32,731 bases of DNA. Source: Flavobacteriaceae bacterium ASP10-09a. GTDB lineage: Bacteria; Bacteroidota; Bacteroidia; Flavobacteriales; Flavobacteriaceae. Location: the NCBI GenBank assembly GCA_000981625.1, contig LAQA01000046.1, positions 356 through 33,086 of the forward strand. The letters are read 5' to 3'. This document shows, piece by piece, positions 24,238 through 31,253 of this stretch. The notes below the pieces were generated by a model that was not told where the DNA came from, made no database searches, and saw nothing but the letters and a program-made list of their open reading frames with translations. The translations under genes were made by a program, and so were the position numbers. Within the stretch, counting starts at the first letter, position 1; each line of letters begins with the position of its first letter.

Positions 24238-24816
24238 ATGAAGACTTCATTTACAGCTATCTTTATTTTCCTTTTTGTCAGCTTAGGTTTCTCACAAATA
24301 CAAGAAGACACTTTAAGTGTTGCTGCTTTAGAATTGACATTAGATGAAGTGGTGTATGACCCAAGTTATTTTTCTATTGATTATCCTAACGGAGAGATAC
24401 CAAAAGGAAGAGGAGTTTGCACAGATGTGATTATTAGAGCTTATAGAAAGTTGAAAATTGATTTACAGAAAGAGGTTCATCAAGATATGAAGCAAAATTT
24501 TGGTTTGTATCCTTCAATTTGGGGACTAAAAAAGATAGACAAAAATATAGATCATAGAAGAGTTCCTAATTTAATGACTTTCTTTTCAAGAAAAGGAACT
24601 GTAAAACCCATTACTAAAAACCCAATAGATTACAAGCCGGGAGATATAGTTTGCTGGAATTTAAGAGGTTCAATAACACACACAGGAATTGTTGTCAATA
24701 AAAAATCTAAAGATCATAGACGTTTTTTAATTGTTCATAATATTGGATCTGGTCAGGTTATAGAAGATTGTTTGTTTAATTTTAAGATTATTGGTCATTA
24801 TCGATATAAAAACTAA
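24238..24816 (+). CDS. DUF1287 secreted protein
   Basis: 192 residues with a signal peptide (MKTSFTAIFIFLFVSLGFSQ). The DUF1287 pattern is clear: VVYDPSYFSIDYPNGEIP, GRGVCTDVIIRAYRKL, WGLKKIDKNIDHRRVPNLMTFF and PGDIVCWNL. A conserved Cys (GVCTDV) and His (ITHTGIV), plus IVHNIG, give an NlpC/P60-like catalytic arrangement, suggesting a periplasmic peptidase or amidase acting on the wall. That activity is inferred from fold similarity. It sits 40 bases after porX in the same direction and may be cotranscribed. Confidence 0.88.
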   Translation: MKTSFTAIFIFLFVSLGFSQIQEDTLSVAALELTLDEVVYDPSYFSIDYPNGEIPKGRGVCTDVIIRAYRKLKIDLQKEVHQDMKQNFGLYPSIWGLKKIDKNIDHRRVPNLMTFFSRKGTVKPITKNPIDYKPGDIVCWNLRGSITHTGIVVNKKSKDHRRFLIVHNIGSGQVIEDCLFNFKIIGHYRYKN

Positions 24817-24846
24817 TTTTTAGAATTAATAAATTAATTTCTTCAC

Positions 24847-24854
24847 TATTTTTG
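24847..24854 (+). promoter_or_regulatory. -7 element right before tsaE
   Basis: TATTTTTG, an exact TAnnTTTG match, ends five bases before the tsaE ATG at 24860. Transcription from here would start at or next to the ATG. No -33 TTG at the usual distance. Confidence 0.5.
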
Positions 24855-24859
24855 TATTA

Positions 24860-25267
24860 ATGAACAAAAACTATTCTTTAGAAGATTTATCTTTAATTGC
24901 AGCTGAAATTATTTCATCCGCAAAAAGCAAAACATTGTTGTTTTACGGAGAAATGGGCGTTGGAAAAACAACACTTATAAAAGAAATTTGTAAAGAACTA
25001 AAAGTTCAGGATTCAATCTCCTCTCCTACTTTTTCTTTAGTTAATGAATATCAAACATCAACAAACGAAAAAGTTTTTCATTTTGATTTCTATCGAATTA
25101 AAGATCTAGAAGAAGCGCTAGACATGGGAATTGAAGAATATTTTTACAATAATGATTGGTGTTTAATTGAATGGCCTGGAAATATCGAAAATTTACTACC
25201 TTTAGAAGCTGTTGAAGTTAATCTTACAATTTTAGATAATAGAAAGCGCAACATCCAATTAAAATAA
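24860..25267 (+). CDS. tsaE: tRNA threonylcarbamoyladenosine biosynthesis ATPase TsaE
   Basis: 135 residues, normal size. TsaE is the P-loop ATPase that cycles the TsaBD complex when it makes t6A37 on ANN-decoding tRNAs. Walker A is GEMGVGKTTL (about residue 32); switch-like SSPTFSLVNEY and the FHFDFYRIKDLEEALDMGIEEY and CLIEWP segments are diagnostic. The ATG is at the normal place. It is 43 bases after the DUF1287 gene and seven bases before ald, so the latter is probably cotranscribed. Confidence 0.95.
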   Translation: MNKNYSLEDLSLIAAEIISSAKSKTLLFYGEMGVGKTTLIKEICKELKVQDSISSPTFSLVNEYQTSTNEKVFHFDFYRIKDLEEALDMGIEEYFYNNDWCLIEWPGNIENLLPLEAVEVNLTILDNRKRNIQLK

Positions 25268-25274
25268 CCAAACT

Positions 25275-26471
25275 ATGAGTCAATTTTCTCCTTTTAGTAA
25301 AGAAGAGTTGTTACCACAAGCAGAAATGCTAGAAATTAAAAAACAAAAAGGAGAACTATTTATTGGCCTTCCGAAAGAAACTTATTTAGGTGAAAAACGA
25401 GTTTGCTTAACTCCAGATGCAGTAACAGCATTAACGTCTCATGGTCATAGAATTGTTATAGAAACAGGTGCTGGTGATGGAGCAAATTATACCGATAAAG
25501 AATATTCTGAAGCTGGTGCAAAGATTTCTTACGATATAGAAGAAGCTTTTAAATGCAATATTGTTTTAAAAGTGGCACCTCCAACAGAAAAAGAAATTGA
25601 ATTTATAAATCCCCAGACCATACTAATTTCTTCTCTTCAGTTAAAAACACAAAACAAAAATTACTTTGAAAATTTAGCTAAAAAAAGAATTACAGCGGTT
25701 GCTTTTGATTTTATAAAAGATGAGCATGAAACGTATCCTATAGTAAAATCTTTGAGTGAAATTGCTGGTACAGCTTCTGTTTTAATTGCTGGTGAATTAA
25801 TGAGCGGCGTTAACAAAGGAAACGGTTTATTATTTGGTAATATTGGCGGAGTACCACCAACAAGTGTGGTTATTTTTGGAGCAGGAACTGTTGGTGAATA
25901 TGCTGCAAGAACTGCGATAGGATTGGGCGCTAGAGTTAAAGTTTTTGATAATTCTATTACAAAACTTCGCAAACTACAACACTGTTTAAATGCTCCTATT
26001 TATACATCTACGATACAACCAAAGTCAGTTGCAAAAGCTTTAATGAGATGCGATGTAGCTATTGGTGCTATTAGAGGTAAAAATAGATCTCCGGTTATAG
26101 CCTCAGAAACAATGGTTGAACAAATGAAAGAAGGTGCTATTATTGTCGATGTAAGTATTGATAGAGGTGGTTGTTTTGAAACATCTAATGTAACGACACA
26201 CATTACCCCTACTTTTGTAAAACACGGAGTAATACATTATTGTGTACCTAATATTCCTGCAAGATATGCTAGAACAGCCTCTTTGTCTATTAGCAATATC
26301 TTTACTCCTTATTTATTAAATATTGCTGAAGAAGGTGGTTTTGAAAATGCCGCACGATTTGATAAAAGTTTGCGAAATGGCATGTATTTTTATCACGGAA
26401 TCTTAACAAATAAAACTGTTGGTGATTGGTTTGATCTCCCTTATAGAGATATTAATTTGTTGATTTTATAA
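25275..26471 (+). CDS. ald: Alanine dehydrogenase
   Basis: 398 residues of the alanine dehydrogenase / PNT N-terminal family, about 25 residues longer at the N-terminus than the classical enzyme, as usual in Bacteroidota. It interconverts L-alanine and pyruvate plus ammonia with NAD. Seen: the substrate-binding start GLPKETYLGEKRVCLTPDAV, GHRIVIETGAG, the NAD-binding VVIFGAGTVGEYAARTAIGLGARV, and VDVSIDRGGCFETS followed by YCVPNIPARYARTAS. The relative transhydrogenase alpha subunit is unlikely because no PntB or membrane part follows. It lies directly after tsaE. Confidence 0.9.
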   Translation: MSQFSPFSKEELLPQAEMLEIKKQKGELFIGLPKETYLGEKRVCLTPDAVTALTSHGHRIVIETGAGDGANYTDKEYSEAGAKISYDIEEAFKCNIVLKVAPPTEKEIEFINPQTILISSLQLKTQNKNYFENLAKKRITAVAFDFIKDEHETYPIVKSLSEIAGTASVLIAGELMSGVNKGNGLLFGNIGGVPPTSVVIFGAGTVGEYAARTAIGLGARVKVFDNSITKLRKLQHCLNAPIYTSTIQPKSVAKALMRCDVAIGAIRGKNRSPVIASETMVEQMKEGAIIVDVSIDRGGCFETSNVTTHITPTFVKHGVIHYCVPNIPARYARTASLSISNIFTPYLLNIAEEGGFENAARFDKSLRNGMYFYHGILTNKTVGDWFDLPYRDINLLIL

Positions 26472-26494
26472 GTCTCTTTATTCTTTAAAAGAAT

Positions 26495-26502
26495 TACTTT
26501 TG
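26495..26502 (+). promoter_or_regulatory. -7 element of the DUF4258-like gene
   Basis: TACTTTTG matches TAnnTTTG exactly, 17 bases before the ATG. No clear -33 TTG. Confidence 0.55.
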
Positions 26503-26519
26503 CAATTCAAATTTTAACA

Positions 26520-26888
26520 ATGTTGATTAAAAGAATTGGATATTATTTAGTAGGGTTATCATTGGGTAGTATAGCTGTATATTTTTTTTGGCAAAAGAAA
26601 AATGCAACTTTTGATTATTGGATGGATGCTAGAACATTAAAAACAATTAGAATTAGAGAACGTTTATTTTCTGATGATGCAAAAAATGCAATGCATAAAT
26701 TTAATATTGATACTCTAAAAATATCTACTATTCTAAAATCTGGTGATGTTGATTTTTGGAAAAGTAAACCTAGACAAAAACCTTGTGCTGAATATTATAT
26801 TACAGGAAGTAAAGAATTAGAAAACGTAAGTTTACTCGTAAAGCGTTGCGACTCTACCTCTAAAATTGAGAATATTATTATTGACTAA
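26520..26888 (+). CDS. DUF4258-like small membrane-anchored protein
   Basis: 122 residues. One N-terminal membrane helix (about 6-24, GYYLVGLSLGSIAVYFFW) followed by a soluble domain with LKTIRIRERLFSDDAKNAM, ILKSGDVDFWKSKPRQKPCAEYYI and SLLVKRCDSTSKIEN. From memory, a protein of this design (labelled DUF4258) regularly follows alanine dehydrogenase in Flavobacteriia. No catalytic motif is seen, and the role is unknown. It has its own -7 element and is the last plus-strand gene before a convergent gap. Confidence 0.75.
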   Translation: MLIKRIGYYLVGLSLGSIAVYFFWQKKNATFDYWMDARTLKTIRIRERLFSDDAKNAMHKFNIDTLKISTILKSGDVDFWKSKPRQKPCAEYYITGSKELENVSLLVKRCDSTSKIENIIID

Positions 26889-26946
26889 ATTATTTTGAAT
26901 TTCTAATAGCACTAAAATAGTTGTCTAGAATAAAGTGATTTTACTC

Positions 26947-26985
26947 CAAAAGTTACTTACACACTTCTTCAGTAATTAACTTTTG
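26947..26985. terminator. Possible terminator between convergent genes
   Basis: CAAAAGTTA/TAACTTTTG (9 bp) with a 21-base loop, extendable with a bulge by AGTAA. There is no strong T-run on either side, so termination is uncertain; it is the only hairpin between the DUF4258-like gene and the methyltransferase gene. Confidence 0.35.
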
Positions 26986-27016
26986 CTACAGACGAAAGAC
27001 AACAACGACAAAAATT

Positions 27017-27694
27017 TTATTCCTTTTTTAAATTTTGAAAGTAATGTTCCTCAATTTTATCAACGTTTTTAATAGTTTTCTTTACCCAACTAAAGTACAA
27101 AATCTCTTTTTCTTCTTTTGTTAATTGCCATTCAACACCAGACATTCTTAATTTTGTGGTTACGTCTTGTAAGATAATTGCAGCAGCTACAGAGATATTT
27201 AAGCTCTCTGTAAAACCCACCATTGGTATTTTTAAGAAACCATCTGCATTGTCTTTTACATAGTCAGAAACCCCCTCTGCTTCCACTCCAAATACGAATG
27301 CTGATTTCTTAGTAACATCAAAATCTTGCAATAAACAAGAATCATTATGGGGTGTTGTTGCTATAATCTGATATCCTTTTTCTCTCAATGCATCTAAACA
27401 AATTTGTGTATTATCTCCATCACATTTATATCGTTTTGAGGTAATCCATTTTTGAGAACCTTTTGCTACATGCCTAGAAACCTTATTTAAGTATTTATTT
27501 TCAATAGCATGAACATCTTGAACACCAAAAATATCGCAAGTTCTTACAACTGCACTTGCATTGTGTGGCTGAAAAATATCTTCTAAAACAACTGTAAAAT
27601 GACGTGTTCTATCTTCTAAAATTTTTTTAAAAAGAGCCTTTCTGTTATCCGTTAAATAACCTTCAAAATATTTTAATAGTTTTTCGTCAATCAT
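27017..27694 (-). CDS. TrmH-family RNA 2'-O-methyltransferase
   Basis: 225 residues from ATG at 27694 (MIDEKLLKYFEGY). The track's extension begins at a GTG that would fall at the transcription start predicted by the promoter, so it is rejected. SpoU/TrmH knot motifs: NASAVVRTCDIFGV, FVFGVEAEGVSD and IPMVGFTESLNISVAAAI. The N-terminal helical part (LTDNRKALFKKILEDRTRHFTVVLED) is as in TrmH, which methylates G18 of tRNA using SAM, so that target is likely though not proven. Confidence 0.9.
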   Translation of the reverse strand: MIDEKLLKYFEGYLTDNRKALFKKILEDRTRHFTVVLEDIFQPHNASAVVRTCDIFGVQDVHAIENKYLNKVSRHVAKGSQKWITSKRYKCDGDNTQICLDALREKGYQIIATTPHNDSCLLQDFDVTKKSAFVFGVEAEGVSDYVKDNADGFLKIPMVGFTESLNISVAAAIILQDVTTKLRMSGVEWQLTKEEKEILYFSWVKKTIKNVDKIEEHYFQNLKKE

Positions 27695-27735
27695 AAAATA
27701 TAAATTTAGTGAAGAAATTTTAGTCACTAATCACT

Positions 27736-27768
27736 CAAATTTACATTAAAATTTAATTGATTTATCAA
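27736..27768 (-). promoter_or_regulatory. Promoter of the TrmH-family gene
   Basis: Minus strand: TTG at 27768-27766, 22-base spacer, TAAATTTG at 27743-27736, a good match to the Bacteroidota pattern. Predicted leader about 35 bases. Confidence 0.7.
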
Positions 27769-27822
27769 TTTTGTCTTTTTTTAATTTATGAACTCATAAT
27801 AAAAAATAGTATCTTTATTTTG

Positions 27823-28509
27823 ATGAAAAAAATGGTTGTTTTAACTGGCGCAGGAATTTCCGCTGAAAGCGGAATAAAAACATTTAGAGATGCTGAGGGT
27901 TTATGGGAAGGTCATGATGTAATGCAAGTTGCTTCCCCAAAAGGTTTTGCTGAAAATCCTGAATTAGTTTTAGAATTTTACAATCAGCGTAGAAGACAAT
28001 TATTAGAAGTAAAACCTAACAGGGCACACTTCAACTTGGTCGCATTAGAAAAAGAATTTGAAATAGAAATTATTACTCAGAATGTTGACGACCTTCACGA
28101 AAGAGCTGGTAGTTCTAAAGTGACACATATACATGGAGAATTATTAAAGGTTAGGAGTTCTGTAGATAAAACTATTGTTTTAGACTGGAAGAAGGATTTA
28201 GTTTTAGGTAATTTATGTAAAAAAAGAAGTCAGTTAAGGCCTCATATTGTTTGGTTTGGAGAAATGGTACCTATGTTAGAAACGGCAATTAAGATTACTA
28301 AAAAAGCCGATATTTTGGTAATTATAGGTACATCTATGCAGGTTTATCCTTCAGCAAGTTTAATTAATTATTTAAAACTAAATACCCCTATTTATTTTAT
28401 AGATCCATTACCTTCTATTTCTAAGAATAGTTTTAGTAATCTTAAAGTTATTACAAACACAGCTATTTTAGGTACAGAAAAACTAAAAGAACTATTAATT
28501 AAATTATAA
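27823..28509 (+). CDS. Sirtuin-type NAD-dependent protein deacylase
   Basis: 228 residues from the ATG at 27823; the track's 22 extra residues begin at TTG and overlap the -7-like TATCTTTA at 27810-27817. Sir2 motifs: VLTGAGISAESGIKTFRD, TQNVDDLHERAG, the catalytic His in HIHGEL, LRPHIVWFGEMVP, and IIGTSMQVYPSASL. It removes acyl groups from lysines using NAD. The zinc-ribbon segment between HGEL and LRPH has a single Cys (GNLCKK) instead of four, as I recall for Bacteroidota sirtuins. Substrate proteins unknown. Confidence 0.92.
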   Translation: MKKMVVLTGAGISAESGIKTFRDAEGLWEGHDVMQVASPKGFAENPELVLEFYNQRRRQLLEVKPNRAHFNLVALEKEFEIEIITQNVDDLHERAGSSKVTHIHGELLKVRSSVDKTIVLDWKKDLVLGNLCKKRSQLRPHIVWFGEMVPMLETAIKITKKADILVIIGTSMQVYPSASLINYLKLNTPIYFIDPLPSISKNSFSNLKVITNTAILGTEKLKELLIKL

Positions 28510-28535
28510 CCTTTTTTTTAAATAAATAACTTAAT

Positions 28536-28814
28536 TTATACTGCTTCAACCTCATACATATCATCGTATATTTCTTTGCATCCATATCCTATAATAAAAA
28601 CTTCTTTACTTTTTTCAGCCCCCTCTTTAACGACTTCTTTAAGCGCTTTAAGTCCCATCCTATCTATTTGTTTTATTGCATCAATATTTAAAACTATTTT
28701 TTTCTTTTTACCAAGTTTCTTTTTAAAATACGCTGAAAACAGATTTACTGTTGATTTAGTAATTCTTCCTTTTATAAGATAAACACTTTTCTTTTTTGAG
28801 ATTTTTAGTGACAT
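28536..28814 (-). CDS. STAS-domain protein lacking the usual phospho-serine
   Basis: 92 residues, a lone STAS-type domain. VYLIKGRITKSTVNLFSAYF is the first strand-helix unit, then a Lys-rich KKKLGKKKKIVLNIDAI and the diagnostic loop QIDRMGLKALKEVV, where classical anti-anti-sigma factors have Asp-Ser-x-Gly. Here the Ser position is Arg, so phospho-switching by a SpoIIAB-like kinase is not expected. It may be a docking domain. It lies downstream of the LytTR operon on the same strand but 357 bases away. Confidence 0.7.
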   Translation of the reverse strand: MSLKISKKKSVYLIKGRITKSTVNLFSAYFKKKLGKKKKIVLNIDAIKQIDRMGLKALKEVVKEGAEKSKEVFIIGYGCKEIYDDMYEVEAV

Positions 28815-29171
28815 AATATAAATATTTAGTTGTTATTCTTTTTTGACTTTCCTCAGATATAAACATCAATTCTAAAAAAAGAGATATTTTATAACTATTA
28901 GAACCTAAAACCCAATTGATAGATTTAGTAAAAAAACTTACTCTTCTTATATTAGGTTCGTCAGTTTAGATTATTCAAATGAAGAAAATCTGACTCTTTA
29001 TAAGTATTTATAACTAAAAATTTAATGCTATAAAAACAAGAATAAGTAACGTACGTCTAAAAGTGTTACGTTTACATTATAAAAATAAAAAGTAATTAGC
29101 TTAAAAAAATAAGTTTTCGTTTTATAGTACTTATCTTACGGTGAAGTGTATAATTTAGTCCGACTAACTAA
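28815..29171. other. 357-base intergenic region upstream of the STAS gene
   Basis: AT-rich, with no ORF of note on either strand. It contains the palindrome TTAGTCcGACTAA (29155-29167) right after the response-regulator gene and a repeat region GTAACGTACGTC...GTGTTACGTTTAC (29046-29074) carrying TACGTT-type half-sites on both strands. A longer-range pair AACCTAA/TTAGGTT lies around 28903 and 28958. No exact TAnnTTTG element for the STAS gene was found. Confidence 0.5.
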
Positions 29172-29876
29172 TCAAAGTAAATCTAATCGTTTCATCAACT
29201 CGGCTCTCTTAGATCGACTTATAGGAACTACATCTTTTTTTATTAAGACACTGTTGTCTTCTATATCTATAATCTTCTTAACATTTATGATGTAAGAACG
29301 ATGAACTTTTAAGAATAAAAGATCAGGTAATTTCTCCTCAATCTTTTTTAATGTAGAATGGACGACATAATTCTTGTCTTCTGTTTTAATGTTGATATAG
29401 TCTCCTTTTGCTTCAATTAAATAAATACTGGTCAAATCTATTTTTATCAACCTTCTATCTATATTAACATAGAAATCATTTTTAATCTCTGGTTCCTCAT
29501 CTTTATTTAACTGACTCTGCACAAGTAATTCCCTTTCCACTTTTTTAATTGCCTTTTTAAATCTTTTTAATTCTATTGGTTTTAAAAGATAGTCTACAAT
29601 AAAATCATATTCAAAAGCTTCTATTGCAAATTTTGGGTCTGAAGTGGTGAAAATTATTTTAGGAGGGTTTTTTAGCGTTTTTATAAAATCTAATCCGCTA
29701 AAATTTGGCATATGAATATCTAAAAAAATAAGGTCGACTTTATTAATATCCAAGTATTTAATAGCTTGAATAGCACCCGAAAATTCTTTAAGAAGATTTA
29801 ATGATTTTATTTGATCGCAAAGAGTTTTTATAATAACTCTTGCCATCTTTTCATCATCTATAACTATACAATCCAT
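29172..29876 (-). CDS. LytTR-family response regulator
   Basis: 234 residues. Receiver domain 1-118: acidic IDDE, phospho-acceptor Asp53 in FLDIHMPNFSG, FTTSD and Lys99 in YLLKPIE. LytTR DNA-binding domain from about 135: YVNIDRRLIKIDL, IYLIEAKGDYINIKT, FLKVHRSYIINVKKI and ISRSKRAELMKRL. It would be the output of the phosphorelay, activating or repressing genes through paired TACGTT-like sites. It starts four bases after the HPt gene stop and ends the operon. Confidence 0.93.
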   Translation of the reverse strand: MDCIVIDDEKMARVIIKTLCDQIKSLNLLKEFSGAIQAIKYLDINKVDLIFLDIHMPNFSGLDFIKTLKNPPKIIFTTSDPKFAIEAFEYDFIVDYLLKPIELKRFKKAIKKVERELLVQSQLNKDEEPEIKNDFYVNIDRRLIKIDLTSIYLIEAKGDYINIKTEDKNYVVHSTLKKIEEKLPDLLFLKVHRSYIINVKKIIDIEDNSVLIKKDVVPISRSKRAELMKRLDLL

Positions 29877-29880
29877 GTGT

Positions 29881-30204
29881 CTAAATAGTTTTCAAATATT
29901 CAGAAATAGCCGTTAGAATTTTATCAAAATCTTGATGTTCTTTTAAATTTAATTGATGTTCTCGAAGACTATGTTCAAACTCATTAGCTTTATTATAACT
30001 TTTTACTAGTCCTAAAATACTAAATTTATGCTTAATTCTATGAACATTGCTTTCAATTTTTTTAAAATCTTTAAGTTCCAAACTAATATAATAGTCTTTT
30101 ATTTCGTCAGGAAACTCTGTCTTTATTACATCTATTAAGGTTTTCTTAATAGATTCGTCTCCTCTAGCAAGTTGTTCTATATAATCTAAATTTGGTTGTT
30201 CCAT
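29881..30204 (-). CDS. Histidine phosphotransfer (HPt) protein
   Basis: 107 residues, an all-helical HPt module. The phospho-accepting His55 lies in NVHRIKHKFSILGL, equivalent to AHxLKG...LG in canonical HPt, with the usual Gly replaced by His. It would carry phosphate between the kinase and the LytTR regulator, a step that is unusual for a non-hybrid kinase and suggests a second input or a reverse flow. It lies two bases after the kinase gene. Confidence 0.88.
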   Translation of the reverse strand: MEQPNLDYIEQLARGDESIKKTLIDVIKTEFPDEIKDYYISLELKDFKKIESNVHRIKHKFSILGLVKSYNKANEFEHSLREHQLNLKEHQDFDKILTAISEYLKTI

Positions 30205-30206
30205 GC

Positions 30207-31253
30207 TTATTTTTTAATTTTAAAATAAAATGTAGTTTCTATATTTGGAATAGATTTTAACCAAATTTCACCATCGTAAGTTTCTATAATTTTTTTTACA
30301 ATTGATAAACCTATACCTGTAGACTTGTAATCATTTTCTAGTTTTTGAAATGCAATAAATATTTTATCAAAATATTTTTCTTCTATTCCTTTTCCATTAT
30401 CTTTTATAGAAAATTGCCAATATTTATTTTTATCAGAACAATTAATCTCTACTAAACCCTCTTTTTCTTTATCATTAAACTTAATAGCATTGTATATAAG
30501 GTGATGAAATAATAACTCTAACCTATGGTGATCACCTTTTATAATAGGGAGTTTTCTAGGCATTGAGATTCTAACGTCTTTAGGATTCTCGAAAGTTAAT
30601 ATAAGGTCCTCTATTAAAACATTTAAATTTACTTCATAAAGTTCTTTTTTTGCTTTTCCTATTGTCGAATATTCTAAAATTCCAAGAATTAATGTATCCA
30701 TTTTTTCAACATTCTCTCTAATTAGGCCTACAACCTCTCTTCCTCCTTCTCCTAAAACCTCAGAATAATCTTCTCTTATCCAGTTAGTGAGGGCGTCTAT
30801 ACTCTGTAAAGGCGACTTTAAATCGTGAGAAATCATGTGTGCATAGTCATTTAGCTCTTGATTTTGTCGCTCTAAATTTGATACAAGTTTATCTTTCTGT
30901 TTGTTTATTTCTAATATTTCTTTTGTTTGAATATCTATAAAATCAACTAATTTTAAAGAATCTTCACTCTCTATTTGATCATCAACTTTTAAGTCATAAA
31001 ACTTTAACGTGTCAATAACATTATTAAGTTTCGTTATAATTTCTTTTTGAGATTCTGATTCTTCTCTTAATTGTTTATTTGAATTAAAAAGCTCTTCAGA
31101 ACTAATAGATGCTGCTCTTTCAAGCATTGCAAACTGATCTTCTGAAGTTGTATAAGATCGATTTACTGCATCTATAAAAGCTTCCAAATCTTTATTAGAT
31201 TGAAAGTCTTTGGGTAAATATTTTCTTAATTGTCTTATTAAAAGTAAGTTCAT
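30207..31253 (-). CDS. Soluble sensor histidine kinase (FIST/NosP-associated type)
   Basis: 348 residues, no membrane helix. The N-terminal part (1-130) is helical and coiled-coil and opens with IRQLRKYLPKDF, LEAFIDAVNRSYTTSEDQFAMLERAASISSEELFNSNKQLR in pieces; kinases encoded next to FIST proteins (NahK type) have such a beginning. HisKA: His143 in HMISHDLKSPLQS. HATPase: N255 in IYNAIKFND, G1 DNGKGIEE, F box IFIAFQKLE, G2 TGIGLSIVKK. No receiver is fused. Its ATG overlaps the FIST stop by one base (TAATG), so the two proteins are likely made in step and interact. Confidence 0.93.
   Translation of the reverse strand: MNLLLIRQLRKYLPKDFQSNKDLEAFIDAVNRSYTTSEDQFAMLERAASISSEELFNSNKQLREESESQKEIITKLNNVIDTLKFYDLKVDDQIESEDSLKLVDFIDIQTKEILEINKQKDKLVSNLERQNQELNDYAHMISHDLKSPLQSIDALTNWIREDYSEVLGEGGREVVGLIRENVEKMDTLILGILEYSTIGKAKKELYEVNLNVLIEDLILTFENPKDVRISMPRKLPIIKGDHHRLELLFHHLIYNAIKFNDKEKEGLVEINCSDKNKYWQFSIKDNGKGIEEKYFDKIFIAFQKLENDYKSTGIGLSIVKKIIETYDGEIWLKSIPNIETTFYFKIKK

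Noticed and set aside
29881-31253. Kinase and HPt as a frameshifted hybrid protein
   Set aside because: Both have complete domains, own ATG starts and a two-base gap with stop; this is a normal operon.
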